DNA of 64,000 nt from Tolumonas lignilytica (GCF_000527035.1 NZ_AZUK01000001.1:868001-932000); one strand, 5' to 3'. Shown: positions 11,387-23,139, counted from the first letter of the stretch. Numbers and translations: made by a program. Notes: generated by a model not told the origin, from the letters alone.

Positions 11387-11644
11387 TTACTCTTCAGACT
11401 GTGACTCACTTTCACCTGTGGCGGGTGCGGTATGATGCGCTACCGGACGAGCAGGAACCACGGTAGAGATTGCATGTTTGTAAACCATCTGGCTGACCGT
11501 GTTTTTCAGCAGAATAACAAACTGGTCGAAAGACTCGACCTGTCCCTGCAATTTAATGCCGTTAACCAGATAGATAGACACTGGAATACGTTCACGACGT
11601 AACGCATTCAAAAATGGATCTTGTAAGGATTGCCCCTTAGCCAT
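11387..11644 (-). CDS. hfq: RNA chaperone Hfq
   Basis: Sm-like hexameric RNA chaperone of 85 residues that pairs small RNAs with mRNAs. The Sm1 and Sm2 motifs are intact ([20 protein letters not shown], then the [11 protein letters not shown] strand with the RNA-contacting YKH). The C-terminal tail after about residue 67 is short, acidic and Ser-rich, shorter than in E. coli (102 residues). It follows miaA as in most gammaproteobacteria. Confidence 0.97.
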   Translation of the reverse strand: MAKGQSLQDPFLNALRRERIPVSIYLVNGIKLQGQVESFDQFVILLKNTVSQMVYKHAISTVVPARPVAHHTAPATGESESQSEE

Positions 11645-11716
11645 GTTATTGTCCTTATACTTTTGTTTTAATTGAGCAAGGCGTTAAGTCTAAAGTAGCA
11701 GATATTATTGAGAACG

Positions 11717-12649
11717 TCATGTGCTTGTCATGCTCTGAATGAGAATATCTGCATTCTCAATGGCGCCTGTTTCAAGCCATGTCACGTTTTGCCAGCCCCG
11801 CAACCAAGTCATTTGACGCTTGGCTAACTGGCAGGTTGCTACAATGCCACGATAAACCATTTCATCATAGCTGATTTGCCCGTCAATATACTCCCACATT
11901 TGCCGGTAACCGACACAGCGAATGGAAGGCAGATCAGGATTTAAATCACCGCGTTGATACAGAGCTCTGACTTCTTGCTCAAACCCCTGCTGCAACATTA
12001 AATGAAACCGTTCACTAATACGTTGCCGTAATACGTTTCGATCAGAAGGTGCTATTGCAAATTGTAAGGTGCGATAAGGCAACCCCTCACCTTTGGTTTG
12101 TGTCAGTTCGGTCAACGTCTTACCACTGACACGATAGACCTCCAGTGCACGCGATAATCGCTGAGGATCGTTCGGATGAATGCGAGCTGCAGCAGTGGGG
12201 TCTATCGCTTGTAATTGCGCATGCAACTGCTGCCAGCCAAATTGTACCGCTTCCTCTTCGATTGCCTGCCGGATCAGTGGATCGGCCGGTGGCAATGGTG
12301 ACAAGCCTTCCAGCAAGGCTTTGTAATACAGCATCGTTCCACCAACCAGCAAAGGTATGCGCCCCTGTGCGACAATGGATTCGATCTCTTGTAACGCGTC
12401 ATGCCGAAAGTCTGCGGCAGAATAAGCCTCAGCCGGATCACGAATATCCAGCAAACGATGGGGAGCCTGCGTTAATTCATCTAGCGTCGGTTTTGCTGTA
12501 CCGATGTCCATTCCCTTATAAATCAATGCGGAATCAACACTGATGATGTCGCATGGCAGACGTTTAACCAGTTCAATCGCAAGGGCAGTCTTGCCAGAGG
12601 CTGTGGGCCCCATTAAAAAAATAACAGGAGGATGACGCTGTTCAGGCAC
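11717..12649 (-). CDS. miaA: tRNA dimethylallyltransferase
   Basis: MiaA adds a dimethylallyl group to A37 of tRNAs that read U-starting codons. The P-loop GPTASGKT is at 14-21, followed by [21 protein letters not shown] and the [16 protein letters not shown] motif, with RQMTWLRGW near the end. I place the start at GTG 12649 ([14 protein letters not shown], 310 residues) because it has a GAGG sequence 9 nt upstream; a TTG five codons further up is possible but has no such site. It overlaps the end of mutL by 8 bp, which argues for coupled translation. Confidence 0.95.
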   Translation of the reverse strand: MPEQRHPPVIFLMGPTASGKTALAIELVKRLPCDIISVDSALIYKGMDIGTAKPTLDELTQAPHRLLDIRDPAEAYSAADFRHDALQEIESIVAQGRIPLLVGGTMLYYKALLEGLSPLPPADPLIRQAIEEEAVQFGWQQLHAQLQAIDPTAAARIHPNDPQRLSRALEVYRVSGKTLTELTQTKGEGLPYRTLQFAIAPSDRNVLRQRISERFHLMLQQGFEQEVRALYQRGDLNPDLPSIRCVGYRQMWEYIDGQISYDEMVYRGIVATCQLAKRQMTWLRGWQNVTWLETGAIENADILIQSMTST

Positions 12650-14423
12650 GAGAAAAAGCCTCAATAATCTGGGTCACATCGACAGCACGGGTAAAGTGCG
12701 CGTTTGTTTGCCAATCGGTGATATTTTGTTGCAGCCAGGACCATAATAAGCGGGCTGACTCCATAGAATAGACAGACGGGAGTATGCCGGGCATCTGCAG
12801 CCATTCACTAATAAAACGCTGCCAATCTGACTCTGTACAATGAGCCGGATAAGTTTCGAGCTGTTTCAGCAGCGCCGGAACAGCTACCGCCAGATCGGTC
12901 TGTCTTAAATAGGCAGGAACACCTTGAACAATCAGCTGGTGATGATTATTCCGTTTATAGCTGAGGCCCAGTTTTTGTAACCATGTCTGATATTCCATTA
13001 ACCATTCGTCAGACTGAGTTATTTCCAGTCGCAGCGGAATAAGTAACGGTAGCGATATTAAGCCCTCCGTAAACGCGGAGTGACACTGTTCCTGCCATTG
13101 TTGCGCTTGAATAGCCGCAAGATCCGAGAGTAACAGCAGATCCTCTTGTACAGATAACAGATATCGCTGCTGAACTATCTGTAATAGGGTGCCATCCGGA
13201 TTTTCAGGCGTAAACACCCGATCCGTTTTCAATGCTGCACCTGACGACCATGGCGAATTGAGTAATTCGTTATAACGATTTAATTGCTCGGAAGACGGTG
13301 GTATATAACGATTTGTCGGTGCACTGTACTGATGTTGCCCTGTGCCCCGACTCTTTAAGGGGGTAACCGGATAATCAGGCGCGGTTTCCTCTATTCTGGA
13401 AAATCCGGAAGGCGCCGTGTCTGTGCTGCTAACTGCCTGGAATGCCTGACCGATGACCTGAACGATAAAATCATGCACTTGTCGGGATTCATGAAAACGC
13501 ACTTCATGTTTGGACGGATGAACATTGACATCCACTTGATGTGGGTCCAGCTCCAGATACAGAATATATGCAGGCTGAAAGGTCATGCCGGTATATTCTG
13601 TGTAAGCCTGTCTGATTGCGTGATTCAATAATTTGTCGCGCATCATCCGACCATTCACATAGCAATATTGCACTTCACTGATGTTCGTCAGCGGATGCGG
13701 CGATAACCAGCCATACAGATGCAAACCCAGGTGTTCACTGTCGATGCGAAGTGCTGCCTGCATGAATTCAGTGCCACATGCTTGAATAACACGCTGTTCT
13801 TGTTGTTGAGGTGTTTCTGCCGCCCGATATTGTCGCAGTAATTTACCGTTATGTTTCAGACTCAATGCGACATCAAAACGACTGAGTGCCAAGCGACGCA
13901 ACAATTCATCGATATGAGAGAATTCGGTCTTTTCACTGCGCAAAAAACGACGACGGGCCGGAGTGTTAAAGAAAAGATCCAACACTTCGACAGTAGTACC
14001 CACAGGATGTGCGGCCGGTTTGACTGTCACCGCCATCTCCCGTCCTTCTGCATAAGCTTGCCAGGCTTCATGTTGAGAGGCGGTACGGGACGTTAATGTC
14101 AAACGCGAAACAGAGCTGATAGATGCCAGCGCTTCCCCACGAAAACCTAAGCTGGCGATATGTTCCAGATCATCTAAGGTGGCCACCTTAGAGGTAGCAT
14201 GTCGTGCCAAAGCCAGCGACAGTTCGGAGCCACTGATACCACTACCGTTGTCTCTGACGCGGATCAGCTGACAACCGCCTTTTTCCAGCTCAACGTCTAC
14301 GCGGGTTGCCCCCGCATCAAGACTGTTTTCAACCAACTCTTTAATGACTGATGAGGGGCGTTCAACGACTTCCCCCGCCGCTATCTGGTTAGCCAGCATC
14401 GGCGGCAAAATTTGAATAGGCAT
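12642..14423 (-). CDS. mutL: DNA mismatch repair protein MutL
   Basis: MutL of 593 residues, the ATPase that links MutS mismatch recognition to MutH and UvrD. The GHKL ATPase motifs are clear in the N-terminal 340 residues: [27 protein letters not shown] and [14 protein letters not shown] variable Pro/Ser-rich linker (about 345-400) leads to the C-terminal dimerisation domain. I did not see the DQHA-x2-E endonuclease motif, in keeping with species that use MutH. It lies between amiB (1 bp away) and miaA. Confidence 0.95.
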   Translation of the reverse strand: MPIQILPPMLANQIAAGEVVERPSSVIKELVENSLDAGATRVDVELEKGGCQLIRVRDNGSGISGSELSLALARHATSKVATLDDLEHIASLGFRGEALASISSVSRLTLTSRTASQHEAWQAYAEGREMAVTVKPAAHPVGTTVEVLDLFFNTPARRRFLRSEKTEFSHIDELLRRLALSRFDVALSLKHNGKLLRQYRAAETPQQQEQRVIQACGTEFMQAALRIDSEHLGLHLYGWLSPHPLTNISEVQYCYVNGRMMRDKLLNHAIRQAYTEYTGMTFQPAYILYLELDPHQVDVNVHPSKHEVRFHESRQVHDFIVQVIGQAFQAVSSTDTAPSGFSRIEETAPDYPVTPLKSRGTGQHQYSAPTNRYIPPSSEQLNRYNELLNSPWSSGAALKTDRVFTPENPDGTLLQIVQQRYLLSVQEDLLLLSDLAAIQAQQWQEQCHSAFTEGLISLPLLIPLRLEITQSDEWLMEYQTWLQKLGLSYKRNNHHQLIVQGVPAYLRQTDLAVAVPALLKQLETYPAHCTESDWQRFISEWLQMPGILPSVYSMESARLLWSWLQQNITDWQTNAHFTRAVDVTQIIEAFSRA

Positions 14424-14424
14424 A

Positions 14425-16080
14425 TCAGAGCGTCGGTATGATGATCACTTGCCCAATCAACAAGTTATCTGTTTTCAATTTATTTTTGGTGCGGAGTGCA
14501 TGTTTGCTTACGCCATATTGTAAGGCTAAACCTGAAAGGCTCTCGCCATTTTTCACCACATGCCGATGAACGCGGTTATCCGTCTTGCCATGTGATGGCT
14601 CTTTTGAACCGGTCGACTTCACAAACGTACCACCCGGTTTTGGCAAGCTCCGGCCATAGTAATCCATCACCCCGTGGAAAATGGCTTTCGCCAGTTGGGA
14701 TTGATACTGAGCCGAAGCCAGCAAATGTTCCTCTTGCGGATTGGTAATAAATCCGGTCTCGATAAGCAATGACGGAATATCCGGTGCTTTTAACACGGCA
14801 AGGCTGGCATATTCCGGTCGTTTTTTATGCAGACGGGCAACATCACCGATACAGCGCAAGACTCGTTTACCAATGTCATAGCCTTCACTGCGAGAATTAT
14901 CCCAGGAAAGATCCAGAATGGTTTGTGCCAGATACGCATTAGGTTCTGTTTCAGCAATCACCTTGCCGGCACCACCCAGTAATTCGGTATGATTCGCCTG
15001 CTGATCGAGTAACTTGTTCATTTCTTTATCTGCACGTTTAGCAGACAGGATCCAGACCGAAGCACCACGGACAGCGTTGCTTGGGCCACTGTCAGCATGA
15101 ATCGATATTAAAAGACGTGCTTTCTTGCGACGCGCAATTGCAGAACGTTCGTCCAGTTCGACAAAATTATCCCGCGAACGCGTCATCACAGCCTGCATAC
15201 CCGGCTGGGCATCAATCAGTTTTGCCAGATTACGGGCAATCGCCAAAGTGACATTTTTTTCGTACGTGTGACCCGGCCCAATCGCCCCCGGATCTTTCCC
15301 CCCGTGACCGGCATCTACCGCCACAATGAACGGCGCACCATTGGACGGCATTACCGCCTTGCTGGTATCGGGCGAATTATCTGGTTCATCGGTGGCCGAT
15401 GATGAATCGGGTGCAGCCAATTCTTCTTTAGAAATCAGGTCACTCATCTGTATGACGCGACCCGCCACCGCTTTATCGATTTTTGCTGTTGGTGAGACCG
15501 CCTGCAAGACCGCTTTTGATGCGGTTGGGGTTGATGTTGTTGCAACGGTGGTTGGCTTGGGTTCTTGGGTCGCTTTTTTCGCATCAGGATGCTCATTTTG
15601 AGCAACGGCATTCTCCGGTTTGGATTCAGGCACAGAAGCGGTCGCAGTCATGGTGACACCATGCCCGGAGACACCAGACCTAGAGACCAAGGTTCCATGT
15701 TTTACATCAATGACCAACCGGTAATAGTGATAGTTAGCCAAAGGCGCCAGAGTGAAGATTTGTGGCTTTACACCATCGGCCAGCGCAAATTCCACCCGAA
15801 CAATATTATTAGGCAAAGTGGTACGACGGATACTTTTCAGAAAACCTTCACAACCCGCAGTCCGAGGCACAGGAAAGGGTTGACCGGTAATATCCTGAAA
15901 ATCAATTGTCAGGCTATTCTTTGCCGTATCAATGGTAAAACTGTAATTAGGCTGAGAATCTAAATCGAACACCATCCGGACCTTGTCCGGTGTCGGAGAA
16001 ATACGCAATTTTTCGATCTGATTGGCAGCAGCAGGCCACGCCCATATCACTAATAAAATAAGTAAAATTCTGATCTTCAC
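14425..16080 (-). CDS. amiB: N-acetylmuramoyl-L-alanine amidase AmiB
   Basis: Secreted zinc amidase of 551 residues that cleaves septal peptidoglycan during daughter-cell separation. Order of parts: signal peptide at 1-20, AMIN domain at about 22-120, a long low-complexity linker, the Amidase_3 catalytic domain from about 250 ([14 protein letters not shown] with a zinc His, later SIHADSG and LIETGFITN), and one LysM repeat at the end ([15 protein letters not shown]). The start is GTG at 16080, overlapping the tsaE stop by 4 bp. The tsaE-amiB-mutL-miaA-hfq order is conserved in gammaproteobacteria. Confidence 0.95.
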   Translation of the reverse strand: MKIRILLILLVIWAWPAAANQIEKLRISPTPDKVRMVFDLDSQPNYSFTIDTAKNSLTIDFQDITGQPFPVPRTAGCEGFLKSIRRTTLPNNIVRVEFALADGVKPQIFTLAPLANYHYYRLVIDVKHGTLVSRSGVSGHGVTMTATASVPESKPENAVAQNEHPDAKKATQEPKPTTVATTSTPTASKAVLQAVSPTAKIDKAVAGRVIQMSDLISKEELAAPDSSSATDEPDNSPDTSKAVMPSNGAPFIVAVDAGHGGKDPGAIGPGHTYEKNVTLAIARNLAKLIDAQPGMQAVMTRSRDNFVELDERSAIARRKKARLLISIHADSGPSNAVRGASVWILSAKRADKEMNKLLDQQANHTELLGGAGKVIAETEPNAYLAQTILDLSWDNSRSEGYDIGKRVLRCIGDVARLHKKRPEYASLAVLKAPDIPSLLIETGFITNPQEEHLLASAQYQSQLAKAIFHGVMDYYGRSLPKPGGTFVKSTGSKEPSHGKTDNRVHRHVVKNGESLSGLALQYGVSKHALRTKNKLKTDNLLIGQVIIIPTL

Positions 16081-16544
16081 GATAAATTCAATCTAGCAAC
16101 GACGGTTTCACCGATGTCAGTCCGAGGGGTAATTTCCGCTCGTCTGGCTCCATGTTCATAATGCAAGGTGATTTCCAGATCGGGGGCTGGTAACCAACCC
16201 ATCCCTTTTTCCGGCCATTCAATCAGGCATAGACAATCCGGCGCAAAATAATCACGGATCCCCATAAATTCGAGTTCTTCCGGATCGGCCAAACGATATA
16301 AATCGAAGTGATACACTTGCCACTGAGGTAATTCATACGCCTCGACCAGCGTGTACGTCGGGCTCTTTACTTTGCCCTGATGCCCCAGAGCAACAACAAA
16401 CCCTCGCGATAGTGTTGTTTTACCAGCACCAAGTTCACCATGCAAAAAAATGGTGGTCGCCTGCTGGCAGGCATGGGCCAATTCGCTGCCAAGAGCAACG
16501 GTGGCCTCACTATCATTCAGTGTTCGTATCAGCGTTTTTACCAT
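16077..16544 (-). CDS. tsaE: tRNA threonylcarbamoyladenosine synthesis ATPase TsaE
   Basis: P-loop protein of 155 residues, partner of TsaB and TsaD in making the t6A base at position 37 of ANN-decoding tRNAs. The Walker A motif [13 protein letters not shown] is at about 36-48, followed by [12 protein letters not shown] and the [16 protein letters not shown] segment characteristic of the family. It overlaps the end of nnr by 32 bp and the start of amiB by 4 bp, so the three are probably one transcript. Confidence 0.95.
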   Translation of the reverse strand: MVKTLIRTLNDSEATVALGSELAHACQQATTIFLHGELGAGKTTLSRGFVVALGHQGKVKSPTYTLVEAYELPQWQVYHFDLYRLADPEELEFMGIRDYFAPDCLCLIEWPEKGMGWLPAPDLEITLHYEHGARRAEITPRTDIGETVVARLNLS

Positions 16545-18045
16545 GTTGATACCTTTGAGGATTAGCTAGTCTTTGTACCCAGAAAAACAAATCTGAAGCC
16601 AGCATCCCGCGTTCACCAGATGCCTTAGCGACTTCATTCGCTGCCTTACCATGCAATAAGGCACCACAACAGGCAGCCTGAAACAGGGATAATCCCTGAG
16701 CTAAAAGCGCGGCTATAATGCCAGAAAGTACGTCCCCCATGCCACCACTGGCCATGCCTGGATTACCTTCCGTGCAAATTGCCATTTGTTTACCATCGTA
16801 AATCAGTGTTCCCGGGCCTTTTAATAATATCACGCCACCATAACGATGCTGTAACTCTTGAATCGCCGCAAAACGATCATTTTGTATATCGTCAATGGTA
16901 CAACGTAGCAATCTAGCCGCCTCGCCCGGATGGGGAGTGAGTATCCAGTTTTGGCGCTTCTGGGTAGTCAGGGCCAATAAATTTAACCCATCCGCATCGA
17001 CAACCCAATGACCGTTATATGACAAAAGAGATTGCCAAACGGTTTGCCCCCACTCATCGGTGCCTAATCCCGGCCCAGTGATCAGTACATCCGGCCATGC
17101 TAACGCTTGGGGATCTAACGCCAGACATAACATTAATTCTGGACGGCCATTAAATACCAATGAGCGGTTATCTGGATGACAAAAAACTCTGACCAATCCG
17201 GCTCCGCTTCGCAAGGCAGCTTCCCCAGCTAACCGTATGGCCCCCGGCATTCCTGGTCCGCCACCCGCAAGCAGAACCTTCCCGCAATCGCCTTTATGCG
17301 CCGTGCGCGCTCTCGATGGGAGCCAATGATACAGATAGTCATAATTCATGACCTGAATACCACCGCTATCACAATAGTCGGTGTGTTCATTTTTTAAATC
17401 TGCAAGATATAGCTTGCCAATATAATCAGCGGCCAATCCGGTTAATAAACCACATTTCAGGCCCACAAACGACAAAGTGGTAGCAGCATGTATCGCCCCG
17501 CCGAGCGGCATACCGGTATCCGCATGTAATCCACTTGGAATATCAACAGAAAGAATGGGCACGGCCTGCCGGTTGATAAACTGGATCCAGGCAAGCAATT
17601 CACTACGTAACGGCGTGGAGGGACCAATCCCCAGTAACGCATCAACAATCAGATCGGGTTTCCCAGTTAAGGCATTCAGCTCTGTGCAATGTCCGCCGGA
17701 TTTTAACCAGTCCCGTCTGGCCTCTTCTGCTGGAATCCCCGGCACCGGTTCATCAAACGCAACAACGACAACCTGATAACCTGCATTTCTAGCCAGTTTT
17801 GCCAGCACATACCCATCACCGCCGTTGTTACCCTTGCCACAGAAAATCCAGAGCGCTCGCGCCGCCGGCCAGCCTGACCGTACCATCTGCAGCAGCGCCT
17901 CTCCCGCCCGTTGCATCAACTGATACATCGACAGATGCTGTGTCGCAATCAACTGTTGTTCCATCAGCCGGATCTGTTCGGTCCGCCAACTGTAGTGTGG
18001 TAAACTATCGCAAATATTGGTGATAACCGGTGCGCTGTGATTCAT
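16513..18045 (-). CDS. nnr: Bifunctional NAD(P)H-hydrate repair enzyme Nnr
   Basis: Two-domain metabolite-repair protein (510 residues). The N-terminal half (about 25-230) is the YjeF_N epimerase, with [15 protein letters not shown]. The C-terminal half (about 245-500) is the ribokinase-like ADP-dependent dehydratase, with [21 protein letters not shown] and [14 protein letters not shown]. Together they convert damaged NADHX and NADPHX back to NAD(P)H. I use the ATG at 18045; a GTG three codons up (18054) is an alternative. The ATG at 18045-18043 overlaps the divergent queG ATG at 18044-18046. Confidence 0.93.
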   Translation of the reverse strand: MNHSAPVITNICDSLPHYSWRTEQIRLMEQQLIATQHLSMYQLMQRAGEALLQMVRSGWPAARALWIFCGKGNNGGDGYVLAKLARNAGYQVVVVAFDEPVPGIPAEEARRDWLKSGGHCTELNALTGKPDLIVDALLGIGPSTPLRSELLAWIQFINRQAVPILSVDIPSGLHADTGMPLGGAIHAATTLSFVGLKCGLLTGLAADYIGKLYLADLKNEHTDYCDSGGIQVMNYDYLYHWLPSRARTAHKGDCGKVLLAGGGPGMPGAIRLAGEAALRSGAGLVRVFCHPDNRSLVFNGRPELMLCLALDPQALAWPDVLITGPGLGTDEWGQTVWQSLLSYNGHWVVDADGLNLLALTTQKRQNWILTPHPGEAARLLRCTIDDIQNDRFAAIQELQHRYGGVILLKGPGTLIYDGKQMAICTEGNPGMASGGMGDVLSGIIAALLAQGLSLFQAACCGALLHGKAANEVAKASGERGMLASDLFFWVQRLANPQRYQHGKNADTNTE

Positions 18046-19171
18046 GACGTCCACAATCGATCTGCAAAAGTTAGCTCACGATATCAAGCTATGGGGACAA
18101 GAGCTAGGCTTTGATCAGGTCGGGATCACAGACTGCGATCTCACCGACGAAGAGCGTCGATTGGAGAACTGGCTGCACCAAGGTTATCACGGCGAAATGG
18201 AATATATGGCTCGCTATGGCCTGATGCGAGCCCGACCCGCCGAACTACAGCCCGGAACAAAATCCGTCATTTCCGTACGCATGAACTATCTGCCGCCGCT
18301 GGCAAAAATAGCGGCCACACTGGATACCCCCACCCAAGCGTATATCAGCCGTTACGCTCTAGGACGCGATTACCATAAGGTCTTGCGCAACCGCCTGAAA
18401 CAATTAGGGGAACGGATCCAGCAAGCCTGTGGCGAACTGCAGTTTCGCCCGTTTGTTGATTCCGCGCCGATCATGGAACGACCACTTGCCGACAAAGCCG
18501 GGCTGGGCTGGACCGGAAAACATACCTTATTGTTGAACCAACAGGCGGGATCGTTTTTCTTCCTCGGTGAACTGTTAGTTGATCTGCCACTGCCGACGGA
18601 TCAACCGGTTGAAAACGCGTGTGGCCACTGTACCGCGTGTTTGCAAATCTGCCCAACCGGTGCCATTGTCGCCCCTTATGAGTTAGACGCACGGCGTTGC
18701 ATTTCATATCTGACCATCGAATTAGACGGGCCCATTCCAGAAGATCTGCGTCCACTGCTGGGCAACCGCATCTACGGTTGTGACGATTGTCAGTTGATTT
18801 GCCCATGGAACCGATATGCGCTTGTCTCCGCAGAGAGCGATTTTTTACCCCGTAATGAATTGCATACGCCCGACTTATTAGCCCTTTGGGCCTGGGATAA
18901 AACAACCTTCCTGAAAGTCACGGAAGGCAGCCCAATCCGCCGGATTGGGTTTGAAAAATGGCAGCGAAATATTGCCGTAGCACTGGGTAATGGTCCGACG
19001 ACAGAGGCTGTTATTCAAGCTTTACAGCTCAGTCTGCCCCACGCTAGCGATTTAGTTCAGGAACATATCGAGTGGGCCTTGCGCCAGTTACAGCACAGAC
19101 AAAACACAGAAAATAAAAAACACGCTCGTTTAATTCGTTGTATTTATAAAGGATTACCCGAGCATGCCTGA
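18044..19171 (+). CDS. queG: Epoxyqueuosine reductase QueG
   Basis: Cobalamin- and iron-sulfur-dependent enzyme of 375 residues that performs the last step of queuosine formation in tRNA, reducing epoxyqueuosine. Two 4Fe-4S clusters are indicated by CGHCTACLQICP and CDDCQLICPWN, and the N-terminal PFVDSAPIMERPLA segment is typical. The start gives [23 protein letters not shown], colinear with the E. coli protein. The start codon physically overlaps that of nnr on the other strand and there is no clear Shine-Dalgarno sequence. A queE gene for the same pathway lies at 29.2-29.9 kb. Confidence 0.95.
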   Translation: MTSTIDLQKLAHDIKLWGQELGFDQVGITDCDLTDEERRLENWLHQGYHGEMEYMARYGLMRARPAELQPGTKSVISVRMNYLPPLAKIAATLDTPTQAYISRYALGRDYHKVLRNRLKQLGERIQQACGELQFRPFVDSAPIMERPLADKAGLGWTGKHTLLLNQQAGSFFFLGELLVDLPLPTDQPVENACGHCTACLQICPTGAIVAPYELDARRCISYLTIELDGPIPEDLRPLLGNRIYGCDDCQLICPWNRYALVSAESDFLPRNELHTPDLLALWAWDKTTFLKVTEGSPIRRIGFEKWQRNIAVALGNGPTTEAVIQALQLSLPHASDLVQEHIEWALRQLQHRQNTENKKHARLIRCIYKGLPEHA

Positions 19172-19180
19172 GGATAATCC

Positions 19181-19921
19181 ATGCAAATTTTAGGTGTAGA
19201 TATTGGTGGTACAGGCATCAAGGCAGCCGTCGTCGATACTCAGAACGGTACTTTGATCAGTGAACACAAGCGGGTGGCCACGCCCCGGCCAGCAACACCA
19301 GAAAATATCGCTAATACCCTGAAACATCTGGTCGCAGAATTAGCATGGACGGGCCCGATTGGTTGTGGTTTTCCCGCGACGGTACAACATGGTATTGCCT
19401 ACAGTGCCAGTAACATCGATCCCTCTTGGATCAATACTGACGCGCAGACACTGTTTACCGAAACGACAGGTCAACCCTGTTTCGTCGTCAATGATGCCGA
19501 TGCCGCCGGCATGGCGGAAATGCGCTTCGGTACCGGTCAAAATCAGCAAGGCGTCACCATATTGCTGACCATCGGTACCGGCATTGGTTCTGCCGTATTC
19601 GTCAATGGAGAGCTACACCCCAATACCGAGCTGGGGCATTTGAAATTTGCCGGCGATATCGCCGAACGCTACTGTGCGGAATCAACCCGCATCACTCAGC
19701 GTTTGGATTGGGCAACCTGGGGCCACCGCTTTAATGACTATCTGAACCATCTGGAGTTTATCTTCAATCCAGATCGCTTCATCATTGGTGGCGGTGTTGC
19801 CGAGCAGATGGCGCAATTCGCCCCGTTCCTCACAACCAAAGCGCCAGTGCTGGCCGCGAAGAGTTTGAATCAGGCAGGGATCATTGGTGCCGCCCTGTTT
19901 GCTGAAAGCAAGCAGAGATAA
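19181..19921 (+). CDS. ppgK: ROK-family kinase, polyphosphate-glucokinase-like
   Basis: Sugar kinase of 246 residues. The ATPase fold motifs are [13 protein letters not shown] at 6-18, [12 protein letters not shown] and [16 protein letters not shown]. It lacks the cysteine zinc motif (CxCGxxGCxE) of ordinary ROK glucokinases and repressors, and instead has the PNTELGHL stretch I associate with the short polyphosphate glucokinases, which phosphorylate glucose from polyphosphate or ATP. The donor cannot be proved from sequence. It starts 9 bp after queG with an AGGA site in between, so it is probably in the same transcript. A plain glucokinase is the alternative. Confidence 0.7.
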   Translation: MQILGVDIGGTGIKAAVVDTQNGTLISEHKRVATPRPATPENIANTLKHLVAELAWTGPIGCGFPATVQHGIAYSASNIDPSWINTDAQTLFTETTGQPCFVVNDADAAGMAEMRFGTGQNQQGVTILLTIGTGIGSAVFVNGELHPNTELGHLKFAGDIAERYCAESTRITQRLDWATWGHRFNDYLNHLEFIFNPDRFIIGGGVAEQMAQFAPFLTTKAPVLAAKSLNQAGIIGAALFAESKQR

Positions 19922-20039
19922 GCCAAGCTGAGATAAGCATTTTTCCGATGTAAGAAGGGAGAATGTTTTTTCAGTAGTCTGAACAGAAGAGTGAATCAGG
20001 ATCTTTAAATAAGATTTTTTATTTGGAGGTCATAAAGAT
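19922..20039. other. Spacer between ppgK and the tRNA array
   Basis: There is no gene here. I see only an AT-rich, imperfect inverted repeat (ATCTTTA at 20001 and TAAAGAT ending at 20039), which could weakly terminate the tRNA transcript arriving from the right. Confidence 0.4.
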
Positions 20040-20115
<76 letters not shown>

Positions 20116-20139
20116 GTCGCATGATATTGATTCGGAGAT

Positions 20140-20215
<76 letters not shown>

Positions 20216-20244
20216 ACAATGTCTGAATCAATCAAATTTTGAAT

Positions 20245-20320
<76 letters not shown>

Positions 20321-20344
20321 GTCGCAATTTGTGAAGAGATGATT

Positions 20345-20420
<76 letters not shown>

Positions 20421-20446
20421 AATCAGTGCTCTTGCACAGGGCCCGC

Positions 20447-20474
20447 ATTATAGGATGGCAGACTCCAAATGCAA
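20447..20474 (-). promoter_or_regulatory. Predicted stringent-type promoter of the tRNA-Gly operon
   Basis: On the minus strand: TTGCAT (20469-20474), a 16-nt spacer, a perfect TATAAT (20447-20452) and the GC-rich discriminator GCGGGCCC. This is the typical layout of stable-RNA promoters controlled by ppGpp and growth rate. A 9-bp inverted repeat (20428-20436 with 20470-20478) brackets it. Confidence 0.75.
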
Positions 20475-20523
20475 GAGCTTTTTCAAAAAGAACCGTTAAA
20501 CGCACATTTCGCGATCAAGGCGT

Positions 20524-21069
20524 TTAAATTGTAAACACCTGCTTGCGATAGAACTGCATTTCGGCAATTGATTCTCGAATATCATCCAGTGCCTGATGGG
20601 TGCCAGTTTTGGTAAATTGCTCCAGAATTTCCGGTTTCCAGCGACGCACCAGCTCCTTTACTGTGCTGACATCAATGTTGCGATAATGGAAATAACGTTC
20701 CAGTTCCGGCATATATTTCACCATGAAACGGCGATCCTGCCCGATACTGTTACCACACATCGGAGTCTGACGCTCTGGCACCCATGCCTGCATAAACGCC
20801 AGGCATTCAGCCACCGCCTTTGCTTCGTCATACTGACTGGCACGGACGCGGGCAACCAATCCCGACTCCCCATGCGTACGGGTATTCCATTCGTCCATGG
20901 CTGCTAAAACCTCATCCGACTGATGGACCGCAATCACCGGACCTTCAGCCAGCACATTCAGTTCTTTATCCGTCACAATCATGGCAATTTCCAGAATACG
21001 GTCGGTTTCTGGTTCCAGACCGGTCATTTCCATGTCGACCCAGATCAGATTCTGTTCATTTTGGCTCAT
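20524..21069 (-). CDS. orn: Oligoribonuclease
   Basis: DEDD-family 3'-5' exonuclease of 181 residues that degrades RNA oligonucleotides of two to five nt, including pGpG from cyclic-di-GMP turnover. Exonuclease motifs seen are [20 protein letters not shown] (metal Asp and Glu), [12 protein letters not shown], and [11 protein letters not shown] at the end. It is divergent from rsgA, as in many gammaproteobacteria. Confidence 0.97.
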   Translation of the reverse strand: MSQNEQNLIWVDMEMTGLEPETDRILEIAMIVTDKELNVLAEGPVIAVHQSDEVLAAMDEWNTRTHGESGLVARVRASQYDEAKAVAECLAFMQAWVPERQTPMCGNSIGQDRRFMVKYMPELERYFHYRNIDVSTVKELVRRWKPEILEQFTKTGTHQALDDIRESIAEMQFYRKQVFTI

Positions 21070-21146
21070 CGTATGTCCTTGTTATCGGGAAAATCGGTAA
21101 TCAGGTGTATCATAGCGACTTTCTCGATTATTGCGAAATTGACACA

Positions 21147-22181
21147 GTGGCGAAAAAACCAAAACTCAGTCATGGCCAACAGCGCCGGGTAAATGCCAAT
21201 CACCAGAAACGATTGCAGAAACCTCAGACCGACATTGATGACAGCCTGTTAGGCCCCGCGTTGGAAGGTCTGGTGATCAGCCGGTTCGGTAAACATGCCG
21301 ACATCGAAGACAGCAATGGCAATATCCACCGGTGCAACCTGCGCCGCACGATAGACAGTGTGGTGACGGGTGATCGGGTGGTCTGGCGTGCAGGCAATGA
21401 CGCACTGCAAGGAATTAGCGGTGTTGTCGAAGCTGTTCATCCGCGCACATCCGTACTCAGCCGCCCTGATTTTTATGATGGTATTAAGCCTATCGCCGCC
21501 AATATCGATCAGGTCGTCATTGTTTCCTCGGTGTTGCCCGAGTTTTCTACCAACATAGTGGATCGTTATCTGGTCGCTGCGGAGCACGTCGAAATTCCGC
21601 CGTTGCTGGTGCTCAATAAAATCGATTTGCTCAGTGATGAACTGCGGGCGTTACTGGAAACGCAGCTGAATATTTATCGCAATCTGAATTATCCGCTGCT
21701 CTGTGTCAGTTGCCAAACCGGTGAAGGCATTGAGGAACTGGAGCAACACCTGAAAGATAAGGTGAATGTATTTGTCGGTCAGTCCGGGGTGGGAAAATCC
21801 ACGCTCATTAATGCCTTACACCCACAAGCACAAGCACTGACCGGTGACATTTCAGAGATGTCCGGTCTAGGGCAGCACACGACAACCGCGTCCCGGTTAT
21901 ACCGATTCCCTAACGGTGGCACGCTGATTGATTCGCCGGGTGTTCGCGAATTCGCACTATGGCACCTGGAAAATGAGCGGGTGACCTGGTGCTTTAAAGA
22001 ATTCCGTGATTATCTGGGTGGTTGTAAATTCCGCGATTGTAAACATGGCAAAGATCCGGGGTGTCTGATCCGGGAAGCTGTGGAACAGGGAAAGATCGCC
22101 CGTGAGCGCTACGAGAATTACCACCGGATTTTGGAATCCATGCAGGATGCGCGCAATCTGCGACATGTCAGCCGCGAATAA
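21147..22181 (+). CDS. rsgA: Ribosome small-subunit GTPase RsgA
   Basis: Circularly permuted GTPase of 344 residues that checks late maturation of the 30S subunit. The order of GTPase motifs is permuted: NKID comes first, then the P-loop [14 protein letters not shown], then DSPGVREF. An OB fold precedes them and a zinc-binding segment follows ([14 protein letters not shown]). The open frame continues far upstream through orn antisense, but similarity begins at [18 protein letters not shown], so the start is the GTG at 21147; its ribosome-binding site is weak. psd follows. Confidence 0.93.
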   Translation: MAKKPKLSHGQQRRVNANHQKRLQKPQTDIDDSLLGPALEGLVISRFGKHADIEDSNGNIHRCNLRRTIDSVVTGDRVVWRAGNDALQGISGVVEAVHPRTSVLSRPDFYDGIKPIAANIDQVVIVSSVLPEFSTNIVDRYLVAAEHVEIPPLLVLNKIDLLSDELRALLETQLNIYRNLNYPLLCVSCQTGEGIEELEQHLKDKVNVFVGQSGVGKSTLINALHPQAQALTGDISEMSGLGQHTTTASRLYRFPNGGTLIDSPGVREFALWHLENERVTWCFKEFRDYLGGCKFRDCKHGKDPGCLIREAVEQGKIARERYENYHRILESMQDARNLRHVSRE

Positions 22182-22253
22182 TTTCCCCTCTGGCTATGAA
22201 GTGGCGTAGAATTCGCGCCTTTTATTTATTACTGATTTTGTTTGAGGTCCACC

Positions 22254-23129
22254 ATGAAATTGCTGGATATGCTGAAAATAGCAACCCAATATCTGTTACC
22301 AAAACATGCGGTGTCCCGACTGGTTGGTTATCTGGCAGCCGCAGAAGCTGGCTCACTGACTACTTTCCTGATTAAAGCGTTTATCAAACGTTTTAATATC
22401 AATATGAGCGAGGCCGAACAGGAAGATCCGGCTCAGTACAAAACCTTCAACGCCTTCTTTACCCGAAAACTGAAAGACGGTTTGCGCCCTGTGGTGGCAG
22501 AATCGAACGCAGTTGCACTGCCAGTTGACGGTTGTGTCAGCCAGCTTGGTGATATTCAATACGGTCGTATCATTCAAGCCAAGCGTCATGATTTCAGTGC
22601 CCGTGAATTACTGGGCGGTGATAAAGACCTTTCAGATCAGTTTCAAAATGGGAAATTTGCCACCATTTATCTGTCACCTCGCGACTACCATCGCATTCAT
22701 ATGCCGTTGGATGGTGAATTGCAGAACATGGTATATATCCCCGGTGATCTGTTTTCCGTTAACCCGCTGACAGCTCAGAATGTACCGAATCTGTTTGCCC
22801 GCAACGAACGCGTCGCCTGCATCTTTAAAACACCGTATGGCCCAATGGCCTTAGTACTGGTTGGTGCCACCATTGTGGCCAGTATTGAAACCGTCTGGGC
22901 CGGTACCGTCACCCCACCTGCCGGTAAACTGGTAAAACGCTGGGACTTCCATGGCAACACCCCTATCACGCTGAAAAAAGGTGAAGAAATGGGCCGCTTT
23001 AAATTAGGAAGCACCGTCGTCTGTTTATTCCCGCCCGCCATGCTGGAATTTGCCGAGCACCTGCAAGCCGGCACTGACACTCGCATGGGTGAAATTTTTG
23101 CAACGCTCAATAACAGTACCACAGCATAA
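22254..23129 (+). CDS. psd: Phosphatidylserine decarboxylase proenzyme
   Basis: Membrane-associated enzyme of 291 residues that makes phosphatidylethanolamine. It is made as a proenzyme that cleaves itself at the LGST motif, with Ser253 becoming the pyruvoyl group; the motif is intact. [11 protein letters not shown] and [16 protein letters not shown] are also typical. The ATG at 22254 has GAGG 6 nt upstream and gives [13 protein letters not shown]; an ATG four codons earlier lacks a suitable site. The rsgA-psd order is conserved in enterobacteria. Confidence 0.95.
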   Translation: MKLLDMLKIATQYLLPKHAVSRLVGYLAAAEAGSLTTFLIKAFIKRFNINMSEAEQEDPAQYKTFNAFFTRKLKDGLRPVVAESNAVALPVDGCVSQLGDIQYGRIIQAKRHDFSARELLGGDKDLSDQFQNGKFATIYLSPRDYHRIHMPLDGELQNMVYIPGDLFSVNPLTAQNVPNLFARNERVACIFKTPYGPMALVLVGATIVASIETVWAGTVTPPAGKLVKRWDFHGNTPITLKKGEEMGRFKLGSTVVCLFPPAMLEFAEHLQAGTDTRMGEIFATLNNSTTA

Positions 23130-23139
23130 CGATTACATT

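Noticed and set aside
20820-21146. N-terminal extension of rsgA by 109 codons
   Set aside because: The extension runs antisense through the start of orn and shows no RsgA similarity; the conserved N-terminus begins at the GTG at 21147.
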